A DNA stretch of 64,000 nucleotides, taken from Enoplosus armatus (Eukaryota; Chordata; Actinopteri; Centrarchiformes; Enoplosidae). The stretch covers positions 18,308,070 to 18,372,069 of the forward strand of contig NC_092199.1 of NCBI RefSeq assembly GCF_043641665.1. The letters run 5' to 3'. The position numbers were made by a program, and so were the translations under genes. Under the pieces are notes generated by a model. That model had not been told where the DNA came from. It worked only from the letters and a program-made list of their open reading frames with translations, and searched no databases. This document shows, in pieces, positions 1 to 11,512 of this stretch. Positions within the stretch are counted from its first letter, which is position 1. Every line of letters begins with the position of its first letter.

Positions 1-141
1 GCCTCGGACGCGCTAAGCCACATCCACACCTTCCAGTGCACCTTCACTGAACCCGTCTACCCTGCCTTTAGGATTCGGTCGGAGTTTACGTATGGGCTTT
101 GCAACTCGGTGTCTCTACATCAGATGGATGAAGAATACTAG
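1..141 (+). CDS. C-terminal end of a B30.2/SPRY-domain protein (5' part outside window)
   Basis: An open frame enters from the window edge and ends at TAG (139-141), giving 47 residues. The stretch HIHTFQCTFTEPVYPAF followed by NSVSLHQ looks like the last two beta strands of a B30.2/SPRY domain, as found at the C-terminus of TRIM-type E3 ligases and related fish proteins, where it binds partner proteins. The rest of the gene, including any RING or B-box, is off the window, so the subfamily cannot be named. An AATAAA lies 64 bases past the stop. A partial exon of another SPRY protein is equally possible. Confidence 0.6.
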   Translation, partial: ASDALSHIHTFQCTFTEPVYPAFRIRSEFTYGLCNSVSLHQMDEEY

Positions 142-180
142 AGAAACACTGACAGCTGCAATCCCATGCACACCATCATA

Positions 181-199
181 CACACACACACACACACAC
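181..199. repeat. (CA)n microsatellite
   Basis: An uninterrupted CA dinucleotide run in the short 3-prime UTR of the upstream SPRY-type gene, just before its polyadenylation signal. Confidence 0.9.
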
Positions 200-205
200 G
201 TACAT

Positions 206-211
206 AATAAA
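206..211 (+). terminator. Polyadenylation signal of the upstream SPRY gene
   Basis: Canonical AATAAA 64 bases downstream of the TAG stop and just after the CA repeat. It is the first such hexamer after the stop. Confidence 0.55.
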
Positions 212-425
212 TATGCATAACTATATGTAAAAGATTTTATTAAGTTGAGGTTTTGAGATATCCACGTCTGAAACTTGTGCTGTCAATACAGTGAATGTAA
301 ATTGAATTTTTGTCCCAGTCACTGCGGTTAATCCATCAACCTTGATGTCAACATTTTTCTTTAGGACTACTTTCTATTGAAGAGATAGTCCCCATGTGTT
401 TTTTCCATAACCACATAAATGTAAA

Positions 426-487
426 GGGTCGTGAGATATTTTTATTGTGATTTGGTGCCGTATAAATAAAATTGAATTGGATTGAAG
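426..487 (+). repeat. 3' tail of a teleost retroelement
   Basis: The block with GTGATTTGGTGCCGTATAAA followed by an ATTGAATTGGATTGAA tail is the end of a widespread fish interspersed repeat. A second copy lies at about 11166-11220 in rfng intron 7, and a reverse-oriented copy lies near 37610. The ATTG/GAATT tail is typical of a LINE-like 3-prime end. Confidence 0.6.
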
Positions 488-595
488 TGAAGAAATGCAA
501 ACCTATGTTAAGGCGATTTGGTGCTCTAGTGAGTATTTGGGGCAGCAGGTGTGTGGTGTATGTGGGGTTGAGTCAAAAAAAAAATCATCCGCGTC

Positions 596-1005
596 ATGGT
601 CTCCACTTCCACTGCTACGCCGACGACGTCTAACTCTACATCTCCGCTAAATCCATCACCACTGCGACTCGGACCACACTGCCTCACTGCAATCAAATCA
701 TGGCCGCGAGCCAATTTTGTCATGCTAAACTGTGATAAATCAGACATGATCATCATTGGTCCCAAGTCCCTCAGCAAAACCATTAACAACCTCTGCCTCA
801 CCATCTCACGTCTGCAACATCTGATTCATTTCACTAATCAAATCACTAATCAAAACTCACCTTTTCAGAACTGCTTTCAATGTGTGATTAATGTGTGTTT
901 ATGTTTTCAATGTGTTAACTTTCTGTGACCATTTGAACTTATGTAAAGTGCCTTTGAGTGCCATGTAAAGCACCCTATAAATAAAATGCATTATTAGAAT
1001 TATTA
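596..1005 (+). mobile_element. Decayed L2-type LINE: reverse transcriptase fragment plus 3' UTR tail
   Basis: The frame starting at 607 reads FHCYADDV, containing the YADD catalytic box of a non-LTR reverse transcriptase (616-627), but hits a stop at 631-633. The match then continues in another frame as IKSWPRANFVMLNCDKSD and IIIGPKSLSKT (about 693-783), as in fish L2 LINEs. The 3-prime part, with AAGTGCCTTTGAGTGCC and a CCTATAAATAAAATG tail running into TTA repeats (about 940-1005), is also L2-like. The frameshift and stop show the copy is dead. Its 5-prime portion is absent. Confidence 0.75.
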
Positions 1006-1019
1006 AGTACTGTATATGC

Positions 1020-2190
1020 AGTGTTTCTGATCATTAATGGAAGGTTGATAATGACATGCGGTATTGTGGGATAGAAGCAGAAAATATTAATAGTGGCAAT
1101 GTAATAACAATGGATTCCTCCTAGTAAAAGTCCCTACTTGTGTATACACATCTCTGGATATGTGTGCCGTAAAAGTGTCTCATGTTTTCGAATTATGGTC
1201 AGAGATTTTTCCCACCATTCGAACACAACTAAGGTGTATGCAGAGAACTGAACTTCGTTATATTATATTATGCTTTTAAACACAAAGCTAGCGAAGCACT
1301 GCGTTATTACGACCGGCAGAGGGCGCTGAGCTGCAACTGAAAGAAGTCGGCTTCAGAAACAAACAACAATCGCAGAATAAAGCAGCGACTGAGAGCTGCG
1401 TCAAGCTCGCTAGTTACCGCGCAATACCAGAAGTACACTTTTTTTCAAAATGAAAGCGTGACTTTTTTTTAACAACATTGAAACGGTTAGCATTTTAACC
1501 GCCACCATGCCAAGTTTTATAGATAGTTGTATAATGTTATTAGTTTTACATAGGTCCAAATGACTGTAAATACCCTATAGAAGAGGGAAATGCTTTTACC
1601 ATGCAATTACTTTTTTTTAATCAATGTAACTAATAGAGCTTATTGTGAATGAGTACCAGATATTTTACGAAATTTCACGATCTACCCAATACTTCAGAAA
1701 AAAAGTTACGAGGTTTTATTTCTTGGCCTTAGTAACACCATCGTTCAATCAGGCCATCTTGCTTCGTCTACCACGCGGATGGTACGTTGCTTCGATTGCT
1801 CTTTTATTTTGAAAGATTCAACCGGAATAGCGATTCCGTTATCCTGGCTAGCTTGGCAGGGCAATTGTGGATGAGTTTAGTGGTTTGTGGAATATTTGGT
1901 TAACTAGAGGCGGCCGAGCTGGCAGTCAAAGTAACCTTTAGCTTGTATAAGTCTTCTTTATGACTTCCTAAACTTCCAAGTAAGATCGACTATCTAAACC
2001 GAGAGGGCAGGAGTGGCAGAGGAACTACGAAAACAATTGTAAATTTAAAGTCACGTCGTAACAATAAGGATGACAACGAGTCGAGCGCACCGGTGGCACA
2101 TTTAATTCAACTCCGTCGAAACAGAGGATTTGTTTTTCCAGCAAGCTAGCTAGTTGTGCTTCAGTAAACGCCGCACGCTCCCTTGCCGTT
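1020..2190. other. Intergenic DNA upstream of rfng
   Basis: No coding exon or recognisable transposon protein was seen here. The stretch contains one CTCF-like motif (1313-1327) and probably includes the distal rfng promoter. A/T-rich runs alternate with moderately CpG-containing DNA. Confidence 0.5.
1313..1327 (+). promoter_or_regulatory. CTCF-like motif
   Basis: CCGGCAGAGGGCGCT fits the CTCF core consensus CCASYAGRKGGCRS at 13 of 14 positions (G instead of A at position 3). It lies between the SPRY gene end and rfng, where an insulator would be plausible. Binding is an inference from the motif alone. Confidence 0.4.
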
Positions 2191-2194
2191 TCCA

Positions 2195-2255
2195 GAGTGA
2201 CTTAAAAGCGCCATACTGGAAAGAAGAAGTCAAATGTGTCCCCTGAAATTTCATG
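2195..2255 (+). other. rfng: Predicted non-coding first exon of rfng (5' end not determined)
   Basis: A strong donor (CATG|GTAAGTG, exon end 2255) lies 2.4 kb upstream of a strong acceptor (CCCCTTTTCCTGTGCAG, exon start 4618) placed just before the rfng start codon. This fits a leader spliced from a distal non-coding exon. The transcription start cannot be seen; the left boundary given is arbitrary. Other first exons are possible. Confidence 0.4.
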
Positions 2256-4617
2256 GTAAGTGCTGCGGCAAAGTCCCAATGCAATTCTTCTCCAAAGCTG
2301 TTGCACCGCCTCGGCGGACTCCGCTCGGAAATCTTTCCATTTGTCCATTTTAGACTTGACTATTTGCGTCGCGTTGAACAAGAGGGCGACCTTCTTTTTT
2401 TAATATATATATATGAATTCATACAAATTGCTCTCCAAGTCGTCATACGTGTAGCCATTCAATCGGCATATATTTGAAACATATTTTAAAGTTTTCACGT
2501 TACTTTTGCAACGAATTTCCTCAGAATTCACACGTTTTATCCACCAATGTTCCGTGTAAATGTAATGGAAACGAGAGTTGCTTGGTGCGTCGTACGTACG
2601 CCGAATTGAACAGCGTGTCTCTTTGACTCTTTAAATCACTTGCGCCGCGACGACTCGACAGGTAACGTTGCGTATAAACAAGTCGAACTTAAATTGATTT
2701 TTTTTTTTCAACGGAAGTAGCATAGCTGCACGGAAGTTACTAGAGCTAGCTTAAGTGTTGGCATTCAATGATTAAGGGCAATGTGCTGCAAAGAAAGTAT
2801 CGGGTAACGCGGAGACTGTGTTGGTTTCAAGGCAGATTAGGTGCTGGGGTTCCTTTTTATTTAAACATGGATTGATTTCATAAAGTCTCCCAGTGGAAGC
2901 CTTGGAAGGTCGGGCCACTGCAGGCCAGTGACAACGGATCAAATGCCCTTTAAACAGTGGAGGAAATGGAACCTTTTAACTGTAACTGTGAATGTGGCCT
3001 AAACATTAGAAATATGCATGGTTACCCGATAAGCAATAATCACTGAATGTCGTCTTTTTTTTAGTGTCAAAGTTATTGATCTTTGCTCTTTTCTCCACAT
3101 CACCGTCCTCACAGGGCAGCACCCTTGAAACTCCAGTGCCTTGCCCAGTGGCACTTGATGATCACCCATTATAAATGTCATTAACCAGTATTTATGATCA
3201 TATGCACGCTTGCTTGTAGAGCTGCATCTAATTATTTATTTTCATTATCGATTCATCTGTCGGCGCATCACAATGAACCAGGACCAGAACCAGGACCTAG
3301 TGGACCTTAGAACCAGGACCTAAGGTGACAAATGTCTTGGTCCAAAACCAATATATTCTATTTACAATGATAAACAAAGAAAACAGTAAAAAAAAAAAAA
3401 AATAGTTGCAAATCCTCACATTCCAAATTGTTCCCCATTGTTTTGGCTTTTCAGTGTGTAGAGAGAGAAAGCTTAAAAAAAAAAAAAAAAAAGACTGGCC
3501 ACATGTAAGCTGACTTTTCAGGTAGGTGGTGCAGTGTGGACACGGTCTTCAGCAGGCCTAGATGCTGGCCTTCACCCCCTTGAGCAGCCTCTTTGACCTG
3601 CTCTCCAACCAGTAGGTCGGCTCCGGTCTGTGTGGAAGACCAGTATTGAACGCCCACCACATCAGCAGCAGGAGTGCAGCCTGTCTGCTGCCTGTGGGGC
3701 TCATGTCCTCCATTTTGGTACTAAACAGGTCCCGTTTTGTGGGGGACAGAAACCAGTATTGGAAACAGATGTGTGGGGTTTTATATTCTGGGGGAGGCAC
3801 AAGCAAAGTGGGCTCCAGTGAGCTGTAAAATGGGGTTGTAGAACGTTTCCTCACAAAACAAAATGAGTCGGTGTGAAAATGTATAAAAGTGAATGTTTTT
3901 GAATTTCTTTAATGAGTGGACTCTAAATGGTCGTATTGTAGTGATGTAGTTCTAATTATTATATTATGGGTCTGTCATTTCCTAATACTTTCTTAGAAGT
4001 TTAGTAGACAATTCAAATGTACTAATTCTATGGAAATTAAAAGGTTAGTTGAGACAGTTTTTAGTATACCCTAACCCTAACCCTGTTTTTATCTTATATA
4101 TTTATTTCATTTATTAATATTGTTATTATTATTAATTTTTCCTCCCCTCGCACACAGCTACACAAGAATATATATGTGTGTACACAACACACTTGCTATT
4201 GCAGACTATTAAAGAAAGAAAACGCTGTAAAAAGCCACTGTGAGCTGGTGAGCACAGTGGAGCATTCAGCAGCTAAAGAGATGATTAACTTAACAGGTGA
4301 TGATGTATCAATGTCGTGTCCACAGATCCCAAATCAGTTATTATAGGTTTAAAGCTTTCCACTGGGGAACCATTGAGAGGCTTGTATCATGAAGTAACAA
4401 GAGGAATGCATTTCCTGGGTTTTTATTGTGAAGAAGCTATCGCAAAACTGAAAATATAGCATGAAACCCCCTCCACGTCTTTGGTATGAGTGGTTGACCC
4501 CCAATACTGTGATTCATGCCCTCAGATCTTCTCTGGCCTGTTGGCCCGGCATGCAGCTTGCGTCTGCACAACATGCCTCTAAATACACTGTTGAATCTTT
4601 CCCCTTTTCCTGTGCAG

Positions 4618-4683
4618 GTTTCCATGTGATGGTGTGAGGATGGGACAGGGTGGTGTTGGAAATGACTGCAGCCCTGGAGGCTG
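4618..4683 (+). promoter_or_regulatory. rfng: rfng 5' leader with a cluster of upstream AUGs
   Basis: Between the predicted leader acceptor (4617) and the first in-frame ATG lie four upstream ATGs. One at 4624 is followed at once by TGA (a start-stop element). One at 4629 codes two residues and then stops. One at 4640 codes 14 residues, with its TGA (4682-4684) overlapping the A of the rfng ATG. One at 4662 runs out of frame into the rfng coding region. Such arrangements usually lower or condition translation of the main frame. This is seen in the sequence; its effect is inferred. Confidence 0.55.
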
Positions 4684-7600
4684 ATGAACCAGCTCCATTG
4701 GCCAGTCAGGATGCACATAGCTTCAGTTGGCGTCAGCAAGTTCTGCTTCCTGTTCTCCCTCGCATTCTGCGGCCTCTTGCTTCTGCTCATCCCCGCCCTC
4801 CAGCCCCCAGCGCGCCAGGCAGACCTGCCTCAGCCCCGACCCCAAGTCAGACCCGCACACGAGAGCCCGTCGCACCATGCCGGGGTTCCAGCAGTGTCCG
4901 TCCATGTGGCGGAAATTGACCCCAACACAGGACTGAATAGGAGCTCAACCGGACAGGGGGGATCCATCGAGACTGAAGTTACGAGGAATGATAACCATAG
5001 TCCCAAAAGGGGGACAGACTCCATAAGAGGAGCTCTTCCTGGAGGAAAGGGTGGTGGACTTTCGGGGTCTAGGTCTCGGGATCTGTTGGAGTTAAAGGAC
5101 ATTTTTATCGCAGTGAAGACTACCAGGAAGTACCACAAGTCCAGACTGGAGTTGCTGATTCAGACCTGGGTTTCCCGAGCTAAAGAACAGGTGAGGAGAG
5201 CTGGATTGGTTATTAATTGGTTTGGATGTAGCCTTAACTTACCTGTGCTACCTGTAGGCTGTGAACAAAATATATATATATGCAGTATGTGGATGTCATA
5301 CTAACTCGGAATCAATCTCCAGTCTGCATCGGACCAGTCTACCTCGCATACCGTCTCCCACAATGCAAAGCGCTGGTGGTGGATTGCCATTAACGTTACG
5401 TAAACTTTCACTTATTTCACCTCAGCAGTCCACCAAAATCTGTTTCTGAACAGATTTGACTCTCCCACTCGTATTAGATGTACAAGGCCTCATCTAAAAG
5501 TTTGTTCCCACTTTTGTAAGGCCGACCAGAGACGGTTTATAGTCATAGAGTATCTTTGATAATACCTGCATGATTATTACTTCCGCTTTCCAAACCGGAA
5601 ACCGGCTAAGCCTGGCCGGGCGTACTGCAAAATCAATCTAATACTAATACTACAATTTAATACTGCATACTGATATGAGAAGTAGTACATACAAATATAA
5701 CATGCTGCATGTACGCCATACTGCATTTGTCGGTAGTATGTAGTAGGCAGTTTCAAATACTGTAGCGCTGAAAGGATTAGTTGATTGACAGAACATCTTC
5801 ACTAATTATGATAACTTCAATAATTTATCTCATATTAAGCAAAATGCCAAAATTGGTGGGTTCTGTACTTCTGTTCTGGGACTGTAACTGCGATTCAAAG
5901 CTGATTCGATTCAGCTGGGATTTAATATTATTTCAGCTAAATATCAATTTTATTTCATCTCATTTTATTTCAAGTACTGTATCAGAAATGCTGCAGCACA
6001 TTATGTACATATTGTAAATGCTACGGGGGGGGGGGGGCTGTGCTCTTGGAGAAGCGCTAGCTGCTAACGCTAACGTTATTCACCGTGGGTTCAGTGCTCT
6101 GACAGTGTTCTGTTTCCTTCCTCCTTTCCATCCAATATGGCTGTCAGGCACACCCCTGGCAGCCATATTGGACGATCCATGCGCTCAAAGCCCTCCTGTA
6201 ATAATTCACGAGTTGCGATCATTAAAGCGAGCAGCTGCATGCTGCCAGCAGGTCGTAACTAATGGATTTGGCTCTTTTCCTGCGTACACCATGTGTCGGT
6301 TGCTTGGGTGTTGCCTTATCACCACCAGAAATTCCTCGCTGATGCGGTTAGAGTTTGTCCTCGTTGACATTTAGTGGAACCACAAGACTCATCTGCTCAG
6401 TGTCAGAATCCCCATCAGACCAAGTTGTTTACTGAGGTCACTGTGGCGTTCTTCTACACTTTCGACCGCTGCATGTCACTCTTCGCTTTGGAGAAGACCT
6501 ATTACTCAGAAGTGTGTGCGCGTTTGTGTTCCATGATGGCAGTCTGACCCGGGCCTCTGGAACCTGAAACTGGGAGACGCACGCTAAAACACTTTGCCGT
6601 GCTCATTCTCCAAATGAAAGAATCTGTACCCCACCAACCACCATACACCATCATATCCACACACACACCCACCCACCCACCACTCACCGCACCACAACTC
6701 TGACTCTCCTCCAATATGGCAGAACAGTTGAGCTTTGACAGTTCATTCATCAGCGACTCTGGAAACTGTTGTCACGGTAAACCTTTAAGCCAACAAGGAC
6801 AAGAAGTCTTCAGCATGCTCAGAAGCATAGAGAGGCTGTTCAGGCTGAAGTTGGGAGGAACTATCCTGGGTGATGTAATTTGTCCTGCCCTAACAGGTAC
6901 AAGTAAAATGCTGATGCGCACTATGTAGACAGTGCTGAGAGTTTCGTAGGGACGGCCCACGTGTGCTGGTTGATAGTTTTAAACCATTAGTGAGGTGGCT
7001 GTTAACATTTCGTGACTCCAGCTTTATTTTGCAACTGTGCTAATGAGCTCTTGTCACTGGAGCGCGCTCTCCATTCCTAAATGCACCCAAGCATCTATGA
7101 TCTGCAAAGAAAAACAGGTTTTGTATCAGCAATTAACTGTTCCAGCTCTATTTTGAGCCGTGGTCTACGGTTTACATCAGAAAAATCGACAAAGTGGATT
7201 GTCCCCCACAATTTCCAATGGGTCATTAATATTCAGCCAACATGACACGGCCTGTTTTCACACTTTAAAGGTTTTTAACACACAAAGCCAAATGTGAATG
7301 AAGGGAGGCTTTTGTATGAAGCGCTCCCAAGTACCTCATATAAAGCTTAAAAGTATCTAACACAGAAAGCAATGTGACCAGCTCTGTATGGAGCACTATG
7401 AAAAGCAATTAGTAAGTCCCCCTGCTGGACAAAAAGCCTCAGTGTGGAGAGAAGGAGGTTTAACCGCAGAAACACTCTGCCCCACTTCACCCAGAAATGT
7501 AGCAGTCGGAGAGAGTGGGAGGAGTTCCAGTTCCGTTTGTGCTCCCAGTATCAACAGCTCGGCTCACACTGGCCCCCGGAGTCCAGGCCTTGCTGTGAAA

Positions 7601-9157
7601 GGGCTTCGCTGTGACTCTGTTCTGCGTTAGCTGTCAACTTTAACTGGCCATTTATTACTGGGAGGCTGTTGCCGTTTCATTTTACTGCTCTTAGGTCAGT
7701 AAAATCTGCCCCTTGTGTTTACAACTGCCTGTAAAATTAAAAGCTACTCGTACCAATTTGTACTTAATGTAAACGCATCAGCGTGGCTCCTCTACTGTAA
7801 TGGGCTGGGTGGCGTGCAGAGGAGGGTACCTTCACATAAAGAGACGGACAATGGCTTATTTGACAGAATCCCAGGGTCACGTGAAAGGAGCCCTTTTTGA
7901 TGGTGTCATTTTGATGGTATGTGAAGGTTAAAGCCTGCCTGCAGGGCTCTGGAGAGGGCCTGTCTCTGTGCACTGTACATTACTACTGTCCATACAGGAG
8001 TTTAACTTGGATTTTATCTGCACGACAGAACCTAAAGAGAACCAAAAAGGTGAAAAGAGGCATGCAGTCGATGCTCTTGTATATGATCTCTCGACTCATT
8101 TGGTACTAATTTCCAAGCTAGTATTAGCTCTTCCTCTCTTTTATTTTAAGCGTGTGTGTGTGTGATTTTTTGCTCTGTCTGTGCTCTTCCTCCTGCAGCT
8201 GCACACATGTCCTCATCAACAAGAGAAAACAATGGAGCCACTTCATTGTGTCCCAGTAGGGGAGCATGAATATATGTGTGTGTGTGTGTGTGTGCGTGCT
8301 TGCATTAACAGTTTCTCAACAGTGTGTCTTTGTCTGTTTCAGACCTACATATTCACTGACGGTGAGGACAAGGAGCTGCGGATGAGAACCGGTAAGAAGC
8401 TGCACCAAGAGAAATATTCCTCATTCATTTTATGTGGCCTTTTGATATGTAGTGACCCAGCTGATCAAAATAAACATCAAACATCCTTTTGTTGTAACAA
8501 TGAAGAATGGAACAGAGGTAGGACATAAAGATAAGAGAAGATGGGAGAACAGGGTGGGACCGCGAGATCCCGCCCGTACACCCGTCCAACCCATTTTTAT
8601 AGCGTCAAATAACTAATTACTAACCAAACATACCAGAAAAGGGTTAGGCTTCACTTTGGGGGGAGCTGTCACGATGTCCGTCTTTATACACAGTCTGTGA
8701 CCCCAAAAACGGAGCCCTCTGCTGTCTTTTCCCAGGAGCTGACATCATCAACACCAACTGCTCAGCAGCTCACACCCGACAGGCTCTGTGCTGCAAGATG
8801 TCTGTGGAGTACGACAAGTTCATCGAGTCTCAGAAAAAGTGAGTAAACTGGTGTGTTCACGTCAGGCACAGATCACTTCTGCGGTTAACAGTTCATGAAC
8901 CAATTCAACAGGTAACAGTCTTCACTTATAAAGCGCTTTTCAACCTTCGTGGCGCCCTAAGCGCTTTACGGATCAGGTCTCGTTCACCCGTTCGCACGCT
9001 GATGGTGTCCGAGCTGCCATGCGAGGTGCTGGTCTCCATCGGGAGCCCGTTGCGATCCCGTGTGACAGTGCTAACCACTGCGCCACCGTGCCGCCCTGTT
9101 ATTGATGATACCACCAATAACGCATATCCACTTACAAATGAAGTTCCACTGCTGACT

Positions 9158-9191
<34 letters not shown>

Positions 9192-11512
9192 TGTAGGTGG
9201 TTCTGCCATGTGGATGACGATAACTATGTGATCCTCCCCAGCCTGCTACGGCTGCTCTCCTCCTACCACCACAGCCAGGATGTCTACCTGGGCCGGCCCA
9301 GTCTGGATCATCCTATAGAGGCTGCAGAGAGGGTCAAGAGTGACGGATCGGTCAGTCAGCTTTTTTTTTTTTTTATTAGGAGTGTTTGGTTCCACTAACT
9401 GCGAATTAAAGAAGCTTTTGTCCCATTTTCAGGTGTCCGTCAAGTTCTGGTTCGCCACAGGTGGAGCAGGTTTCTGTATCAGCAGAGGTCTGGCACTGAA
9501 AATGAGCCCGTGGACCAGGTAGGTTATAGGTTATGTGGTAGAAAACATTTGATGTACAATCAATGAGCAACCCTGTTTGTAAGCTCTCGAGTAGCTAAAG
9601 AATGTTTCGAAGAAAAATGTTTTCGAAGAATGTCTTCAGAAAGCCCTCAGAGAATGTGCCTGCACTTGTTGTGGTCTGAAATGAAACACTTGAAAACTTT
9701 GTAAAAGTGTAAAAACTGTTTTGCCATATCTTTTGACATTTGTTTTGGACTTTTTTCCGTGTTTCCACTCAGGTTTTTTATGTGCAAACTGCAAATTTGC
9801 GTAAAAACAGTTGGATGAAAACTCAACCGCTGACTTAAGCATCATATATTAAAAAGTACAATAATAAACTTAGACTAAATAATGTAGGCAATTATTTTCC
9901 ACTTGCTTGGGAGGAAAGTGAGTTTTAGAAGTGGCTGCCCTAAACGGCTGCTGACAGGCTTTTGCAGGCTGAAACGCTGCCCTCTGCTTTCAGTTTGGGG
10001 AATTTCATCAGCACGGCGGAGAAGATCCGACTGCCAGACGACTGCACCATCGGCTACATCATCGAAGCGCTGCTGGAGGTGACCCTGACGCACACACACT
10101 TCTTCCACTCTCACCTGGAGAACCTACAGAAGCTGCCCACTGACACTGTGCTGGAGCAGGTGTGTGTGTGTGTGTGTGTTTTGTGTACAGCATGTGTTAA
10201 CATTTGAGAGACTATAAAGGAGATGGCGTCTCCAGGGAATCGGCTGGTTAGAGTAGACTATTTAGCAAATAGGCCCAATTAAAGAACACGGAAACAGATT
10301 TTCGCAGTTGTGTTGATTTTATTTTAAGTTGTGGTCTGTAGCAACGACACAAACAAAGGAAAATTACTGCAATCATGACGTCTCGATTATAAATATCAAT
10401 AAACAAAGCCGGCTCGTAAACACGGCAGCTCCGATGGCAAAGCGTTGTTGAAAGACTGTTGAAAGATTCAACACTATATAAATAGCGCGTGTCTGTTTGT
10501 TTTTGCGACAGGTGACTCTTAGCTACGGAGGCTTTGAGAACAGAAGAAATGTGGTCAGCGTTGTTGGAGGCTTTTCGCTGGCTGAGGATCCCACGAGGTA
10601 AGCGCATTGATAATAAAACAGCGTAATGTGGCCCTTCTGCTGCTCCACACAACATCCGTGAGACTTCAAACTGAGGTTTAAACTACTGTGCTGAGCCAAA
10701 TATGGCCTTTTGTTCAAAATGTGTTCTGATTTGTTGAGGTGGTCACCCTCTGTTACAATGCATGTTAGCGGTGTTCTGATGCAATCTTAAGGATCCATAT
10801 CAGAAGTGAGCAAAGCTTTTTTTTTAATGGTAACCTAACCCCTTTGATATTTGTAAGGGCTATTCATGATACTGATCTGTTTAGTTATTTTAAAGTACAA
10901 GAGATAGAGAGCGGGCCAGTACAGTTCTTCCACAACCAACTGGGAAATCTGTGCTGTACTATGCTGGAGCATTAAGATTTTCCCTTCATTGGAACTAAGA
11001 CACCTAGACCCAACAGGTTCAAGAAGAGTCTGGTTCTGCTCGAGGTTTCTGCCTCTTTAAAAGGAAGTTTTTTCCTTGCCACTGTCGCCAAAGTGCTTGC
11101 TCATGGTGGGAACTGTTGGGTCTCTGTAAATAACATTATAAAGAGTCGGTCTAGACCTGCTCTATTTTATAAAGTGTCATGAGATGACTTTTGTTGTGAT
11201 TTGGCGCTATATAAATAAAAGAGTAGACCAAACTGGGAAAAACAGACCTAGACCAGAAGTACCCAAAGGGACGTGTCCACATATTTTTGGCCGTGTACTG
11301 TACTTGAAGCGTGGACGTAAGGCCTATCAGAATTTGTCACAAAAACCTGATTGAGAAATCCTTGAAACAGACAGAGAAGTTAGAAGTTGTGAGAGAAGTT
11401 CATTTGTCCCTGACTCTCTTCTCTTCCGTCCTGCAGGTTTAAGACAGTCCACTGCCTTCTGTATCCAGAGACTGACTGGTGTCCAAAGCTCAAACCTCGC
11501 CACAAAAACTGA
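4684..11512 (+). CDS. rfng: Radical fringe, O-fucosylpeptide 3-beta-N-acetylglucosaminyltransferase
   Basis: Golgi type II enzyme that adds GlcNAc to O-fucose on Notch EGF repeats, tuning ligand choice. Coding exons: 4684-5190, 8343-8391, 8736-8838, 9197-9350, 9433-9518, 9994-10159, 10512-10597, 11437-11512; all junctions are GT/AG and in frame, giving 408 residues (399 if the ATG at 4711 is used, which places the anchor closer to the N-terminus). A hydrophobic signal-anchor spans about residues 20-39. The catalytic metal-binding triplet is in HVDDDNYV (residues 226-228). [25 protein letters not shown] and [20 protein letters not shown] favour RFNG over LFNG or MFNG, and the dcxr/rac3 neighbourhood agrees. 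The stem between anchor and catalytic domain is about 98 residues, much longer than in human RFNG. Confidence 0.95.
5278..5760. repeat. Degenerate inverted-repeat element in rfng intron 1
   Basis: Both ends carry related TATGCAGTATG / AGTATGTAGTAGGCAG wording in opposite orientation, a style common in fish DNA transposons. The inside is anonymous. Boundaries are approximate, and no target duplication was confirmed. Confidence 0.3.
8925..9097 (+). repeat. Interspersed repeat fragment in rfng intron 3
   Basis: The segment beginning with TTATAAAGCGCTTTTCAA and ending GTGACAGTGCTAACCACTGC belongs to a widespread fish repeat. Its last 40 bases recur nearly identically at 25595-25635. The class (LINE 3-prime end or SINE-like) could not be settled. 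Confidence 0.5.
9162..9191. repeat. (TG)n microsatellite at the rfng exon 4 acceptor
   Basis: An uninterrupted TG run ends only five bases before the exon 4 start (9197), so it occupies the place of the polypyrimidine tract. Confidence 0.9.
10160..10179. repeat. (GT)n run beginning at the rfng exon 6 donor
   Basis: The donor GT of intron 6 is itself the first unit of a GT repeat, so several equivalent GT donors lie side by side. Only the first keeps the frame with exon 7. Confidence 0.8.
10985..11222 (+). repeat. Teleost interspersed repeat (LINE-like 3' region) in rfng intron 7
   Basis: Contains GGTTCTGCTCGAGGTTTCTG, a CTTGCCACTGTCGCC block and the tail TTTGGCGCTATATAAATAAA, all typical of one very abundant fish repeat. 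The tail matches the copy at 426-487, and a reverse copy sits at 37610-37790. Confidence 0.7.

Noticed and set aside
4069..4085. Telomere-like CCCTAA repeats
   Set aside because: Fewer than three units; too short to mark an interstitial telomere or a chromosome fusion.
5191..5304. Continuation of the rfng exon 1 frame past 5190
   Set aside because: The frame stays open into the intron, but the exact GTGAGG donor at 5191 and in-frame joining to TYIFTDG in exon 2 fix the exon end.
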